64,000 nt of DNA, from the NCBI GenBank assembly GCA_950295325.1, contig OX485807.1:808501-872500 (forward strand). The letters are read 5' to 3'. Position numbers and translations under genes: made by a program. Shown here one piece after another: positions 60,701 to 64,000 of the stretch. How positions within the stretch are numbered: position 1 is the stretch's first letter; each line of letters opens with the position of its first letter. The notes under the pieces are model-generated. The model had not been told where the DNA came from. It made no database searches and worked only from the letters and a program-made list of their open reading frames with translations. This DNA comes from Polytrichum commune (Eukaryota; Streptophyta; Polytrichopsida; Polytrichales; Polytrichaceae).

Positions 60701-60901
60701 ATCTAATCTGTAGAAGTTGGAGAACATGAAAAGCAAACCAAATAACACACACATACCTTAAATGGTTATGGGTGATTCAAGTATGCGGGTAGAAACAGAT
60801 TTCGCAGGAGTATATGGTGTTGTGTTCACTATTTTAGTGTCGTCTTTGATATAATTTTTGGATTTTACCTTCACCGAAATAGCACGTTGTTTGCTAGGCA
60901 G

Positions 60902-61839
60902 GCAACAATCATTGGGTTCGTTGAGAATGCACAGGCTCTGCTATCCAGAATTGCTGATCGCTGTTCTATCCATTTGACTTTGGAGTCATGGATTCCTTGG
61001 ATGAGAGCTGCGGAGCAGATCAATGAAAACTTGCAGGTGGCACTGCCGTGGGTGGGAGGTACTTAACTTCCCTTACTTACTGATGATGTCATTCATTCGG
61101 AGATCGTGATTGTGTGAAGGGAATCTCATCTCTTTGAGTCGACGTGAGGAAATATATGATACTTTTCTGGCCCCTGTCAGTCCAGTCCTTGGTTAAAAGG
61201 TATACTATTTGTAATATTTTGTCTGTTTACCCTCAAGTTGCCAACTTAGTAATTGAAGAGCGAGATTATAATAAGAACTGCATCTTGGAAGTAAATCTCC
61301 GTGAAGCAGGCAGCATCAAAATTGGAAATGCGTGCGCGGGCTCAACGGCACAGATTGCCGCCAGAAAATGGTCGCGAAACAGGGATTGCTTGCGGCTCAG
61401 CTCCGGGTCAAGTTAAGTTTCACAAGTGCACAGTTGTTGTTGTTGTTGTTTTTTTTTAAAGAAAAATAAAATTAACCAGGCTCGGCCCAGATTGGGACTC
61501 ACTCGCAAAGTGTAGGATCCTTCGGAGGTTGGAAGTTGGCGAAAGATGTGATGATGTAACCTACTTACTAACTCGCCAAGTTTTGCACTGCAGGTGTTTG
61601 TGGGAGAGATCATGGGAGCAGTAAGGTTAGAAGTTGTAATGGAGCAATATTGTAGCACCCTCTTCCCAGTGTTGATGAAGTCTCCCGCCAATGATGTTGA
61701 ATCCGTGCAACAACAACAACAACAACACTACTGTAATGTTGAAGGTGCTAAGAGTGATGACGAAGTTGTTGTTCACAATGATGCTAGGACCGAATCTGCT
61801 GCGAGAATGAAGAGGCCCAAGAAGATCTGGCACTTGTGA
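60902..61839 (+). CDS. Unrecognised gene, partial exon model
   Basis: Three coding-like blocks with plausible splice sites. Block 1, 60902-61058 (acceptor GGCAG|GCAAC, donor GGGAG|GTACTT), reads as a helical segment (SRIADRCSIHLTLESWIPWM, RAAEQINENLQ). Block 2 begins at 61238 (CTCAAG|TTGCC) in matching phase: ANLVIEERDYNKN, ILEVNLREAGSIKIGN. Block 3 begins at 61594 (CTGCAG|GTGTTTG) and runs to a stop at 61837-61839: GEIMGAVRLEVVMEQYC, a short Gln run from (CAA)n, and RPKKIWHL. The join between blocks 2 and 3 is not resolved, and the 5' part is missing or not recognised. I do not recognise the family. It may belong to the same gene as the exons from 62.7 kb. Confidence 0.35.
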
Positions 61840-62009
61840 AACAGGCTGCTTCCAAGTCTAGTGTTCAAGTAGTGGCCTCCTAGGGATTAGGCATTGCCGT
61901 TATGGGGTGGTTGTTCTCGTGCCTTGGAAGCCACAAGAATGGTCGCACCAATCCTCGTGTGTTTGGCAGGGTACACATTCCAACATTACCTGCTTCCCAA
62001 AGGAAAGGA

Positions 62010-62405
62010 TGATGGCGATGCTCACCGATTCACAAGCTTTTTAGGTTGTTGTTAGGTTGTGATGAATGCATTCCTCATTTGCCCATCATTATGGTGCCAC
62101 CGATACAAGCTTTTAGGGGTAGGTTGTAAGGCATTCCTCAGATTGATGATGATGTTGGTTGCCAATTGATATAATGTCAAACGATTCAAGTCTTTAGGTT
62201 GGTAGATTAGTGCATTCCTCAGATTGATGATGATGATGTCAATTTGCCCATCGTTATGATGTCACCGATTGAGGGTTTTAGGGGTAGGTTGTGATGCATT
62301 CCTCAGGTGGGTGATGATGATGTTTGGCCAATCGATATGATGTCAGACGATTCAAGTTTTTAGGCTGGTAGATTCAAAGTGTATCCCTCAGATGGATGAT
62401 AATGT
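62010..62405. repeat. Imperfect tandem repeat with GCATTCCTCAGATTGATGATGATG
   Basis: The module TTTTAGGGGTAGGTTGTGATGC - ATTCCTCAG - GATGATGATG - CCAAT/CCCAT - GATATGATGTCA recurs four to five times with spacing of about 65 to 85 bases, alternating between two variants, one with TTTAGGTTGGTAGATT. Non-coding. Confidence 0.7.
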
Positions 62406-62691
62406 TTACCCATGGATGGTATGTTGGTGATAGGGGTGTGCATTGGGCGGCAGCGACACGTACCATGGTCTTTCTGCGCAGTTCGGAGGCAATGCACCCC
62501 GCATAGAAGGTGATTTATATTTATTTATTTATAACTTTTATGTTGTTGTTGTTGTTGTTGGAAGGTTTATTTTTTGTTGTTGTTTAAAAATGTATGTTGT
62601 GCTAGTGAAGTTTGAGTGAATTTGAGGGAACTGGCTGGAGATTACTTGGGTTTGAGATGGTAGCACCGGGGGTTTGGGTTTGGGTTTGAGG

Positions 62692-64000
62692 TTTGGGTTT
62701 CTCAAGTTTCTTTCTTCGTGACACGAGTGGAGAAATCTGGGCATGGTGCAGATTTTTTGCAACCAAGGAGAGTGAGTTGCAGCGATGTGGAGTGCTCACC
62801 TTCGGTGACGGTGGGTAGCCGCTTCAGTGATGCTGCAACTGGGAAGCCTATCCAGCACCGAAACTCGCAGCAGGTGGATGTGGAAGAGCTCGAAGAGGAG
62901 GTGGAACTCCTTCGAAGGAAACTAGCCGCGGAGGCAGCGACCGCCGAGCAACTTAGACAAGAGGTAAAAAAGTCTTATAAGCGGATCCTTGAACTTTGGA
63001 AGATTCTTGAACCCTTGATTGTGGTGAATTCTGCCCTAGAATCGGCTAACTACCGAGGAATTCAATGTGGTTTAGGTAGGAGACTAAGAAAAAGAGGTAA
63101 AGCCTTGTGAGCAGGTCTTTAAATTTTGCCATGAAAGAAATTTCTCTGAATCGAAGAACTTGTGATGAAGTTTCTTGAACCCTCGGTATGCTGAATTTTC
63201 CCAATAGCCGGCATTGCATTCTTAAGCATGTGTAGTAGGTCACTTTATATTCTAGCTTCAAGAATGAATCCAGGAATCAAGCTCACCGGTTACGTGCATT
63301 GTCAAGTGGCACTGAGCTCTCATTAGTTGTTGGCACCTCATTGTTCCCTATCTATCTTTGGACAAAACTCTCAGATACCAAGACTCAACTCAATGAACTT
63401 GCCAAAAAGAAATCTCTGAACCGAGGGTATCGATTTCAGGGTGAACACTCACTACACCGCTGAAGAAGGTTATTGTATAACCATCGAAGGATTCAATGTG
63501 CTATAGGTAGGAGACTTAAAGAAGTAGAGTCTTGTGAGCAGATCTTTTTTGCAATGGAAGGAATCTCTCTGAATTAAAGAACTTGTAATGAAACTCCTTG
63601 AACCCTCGGTGTGCTGAGTTTTTCCCTAGAACCGGCATTGCAATCTTAAGCATGTGAAGGAAGTCTCTTCCTATTCTAGCTTCATGAGTGAATCCAAGAA
63701 TCAAGGTCATCGATTACATGCATTAGTTGACACCTCAATGTTTACCTATCTTCGGACAACTACAGAGATTCAACTTAAAGAACTTGCCAAAAAGTGTTTC
63801 TGAACCGATTCTATGTGCTTTAGGTACGTAACCTGCGATCCGGTGGAAATGTCTGCAACGGCGGTGCCATTGAAGATCGCGGGAAAAGCTTGGAGAGGGA
63901 GAGATTGATTCCGGGTTCCGAGGTAACTGTGCGGAGCAACTGGAATTTAGGAAACCGACCCTCGGCTCCTCCGAAGCAGAGGAAATCCTTCTCCGAGCTT
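62692..64000 (+). CDS. Unrecognised coiled-coil protein, partial, runs off the window
   Basis: The open frame of exon 1 (about 62692-62963, donor CAAGAG|GTAAAA) has no ATG and is closed upstream by a stop, so it is probably an internal exon; its acceptor may be CTCAAG|TTTC. It encodes a Ser-rich lead, then a heptad-type coiled coil (VDVEELEEEVELLRRKLAAE, AATAEQLRQE). The next exon starts at 63824 (TTTAG|GTACG) in the same phase and is open to the window end (VRNLRSGGN, APPKQRKSFSEL); the same block also has a usable donor near 63923 (CCGAG|GTAACT). Codon use is GC-richer than the flanks. A cytoskeletal or motor-associated protein is one possibility, but nothing diagnostic is seen. Truncated at the right edge. 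Confidence 0.5.
62950..63823. repeat. Tandemly repeated exon-intron unit inside an intron
   Basis: The sequence around the donor (GAG|GTAAAAAAGTCTTATAAG at 62961) recurs at 63092 (GAG|GTAAAGCCTTGTGAG) and about 63520 (AAGTAGAGTCTTGTGAG). The acceptor context (TGTGCTTTAG|GTACG at 63824) recurs at 63064 (TGTGGTTTAG|GTAGG) and 63492 (TGTGCTATAG|GTAGG). Long flanking stretches (CTTGAACCCTCGGT-TGCTGA, CCGGCATTGCA-TCTTAAGCATG) are shared with a period of about 428. Confidence 0.85.

Larger units (their letters stand above)
41551..60901. other. 19-kb repeat-rich spacer downstream of eIF3f
   Basis: No recognised gene. It starts with the eIF3f 3' untranslated region; an AATAAA lies at 42104-42109 but is about 550 bases after the stop and may be fortuitous. 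The remainder is a mosaic of short inverted-repeat elements (42854, 45440, 48137, 48690, 48879, 51431, 54497, 54851, 55998, 56510, 56947, 58356, 58613, 59296, 60099, 60403), simple repeats, one exact tandem duplication and a GC-rich island. The longest open frame (52121-52630) is listed as doubtful. Stretches 43230-45430, 46200-48130 and 49810-51420 show nothing beyond old repeat fragments. Confidence 0.5.

Noticed and set aside
62665-62702. Telomere-like GGGTTT repeats
   Set aside because: The units are TTTGGG and TTTGAGG, not the plant TTTAGGG repeat, and cover under 40 bases; simple low-complexity DNA.

Overview
The window is nuclear DNA of a land plant, most likely a seed plant. Genes are split by GT-AG introns of about 80 to 1800 bases, spacers are AT-rich and full of decayed repeats, and the recognisable proteins include plant-only types: an ASR protein with an ABA/WDS domain, a GEM-like GRAM protein, and a BRCT-containing DNA polymerase lambda. 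The species cannot be fixed from the sequence. Exon models below were built by hand: splice sites were read from the bases and reading phase was checked across every junction of the four main genes.

Layout. 975-2892 (minus): three-exon ASR gene. 6584-13692 (minus): fifteen-exon DNA polymerase lambda with every domain present. 13.8-25.2 kb: spacer with old repeats. 25206-29356 (plus): four-exon GEM-like GRAM protein. 29.4-38.0 kb: spacer holding a minisatellite and a pair of diverged inverted arms around an A/C-rich core. 38303-41550 (plus): six-exon translation initiation factor eIF3f, preceded by TGGGCY (site II) and TAGGGTTT (telo-box) motifs. 41.6-60.9 kb: repeat-dense spacer with at least six families of short inverted-repeat elements, an exact 231-base tandem duplication, and a GC-rich promoter-like island. 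60.9-64.0 kb (plus): coding-type exons of one or two genes I do not recognise; the last is cut by the window end.

The genes do not form a pathway: stress protection, DNA repair, a membrane-associated signalling adaptor and translation initiation. They are ordinary neighbours, each with its own promoter. No intact reverse transcriptase or transposase was recognised, so the repeats look non-autonomous or decayed.

The most interesting pattern is structural. The first intron of all four recognised genes carries an old tandem duplication or triplication with a period of about 210 to 330 bases. The one traceable intron of the gene at the right edge carries a related structure in which the unit includes the splice sites, apparently a decayed exon-intron duplication.
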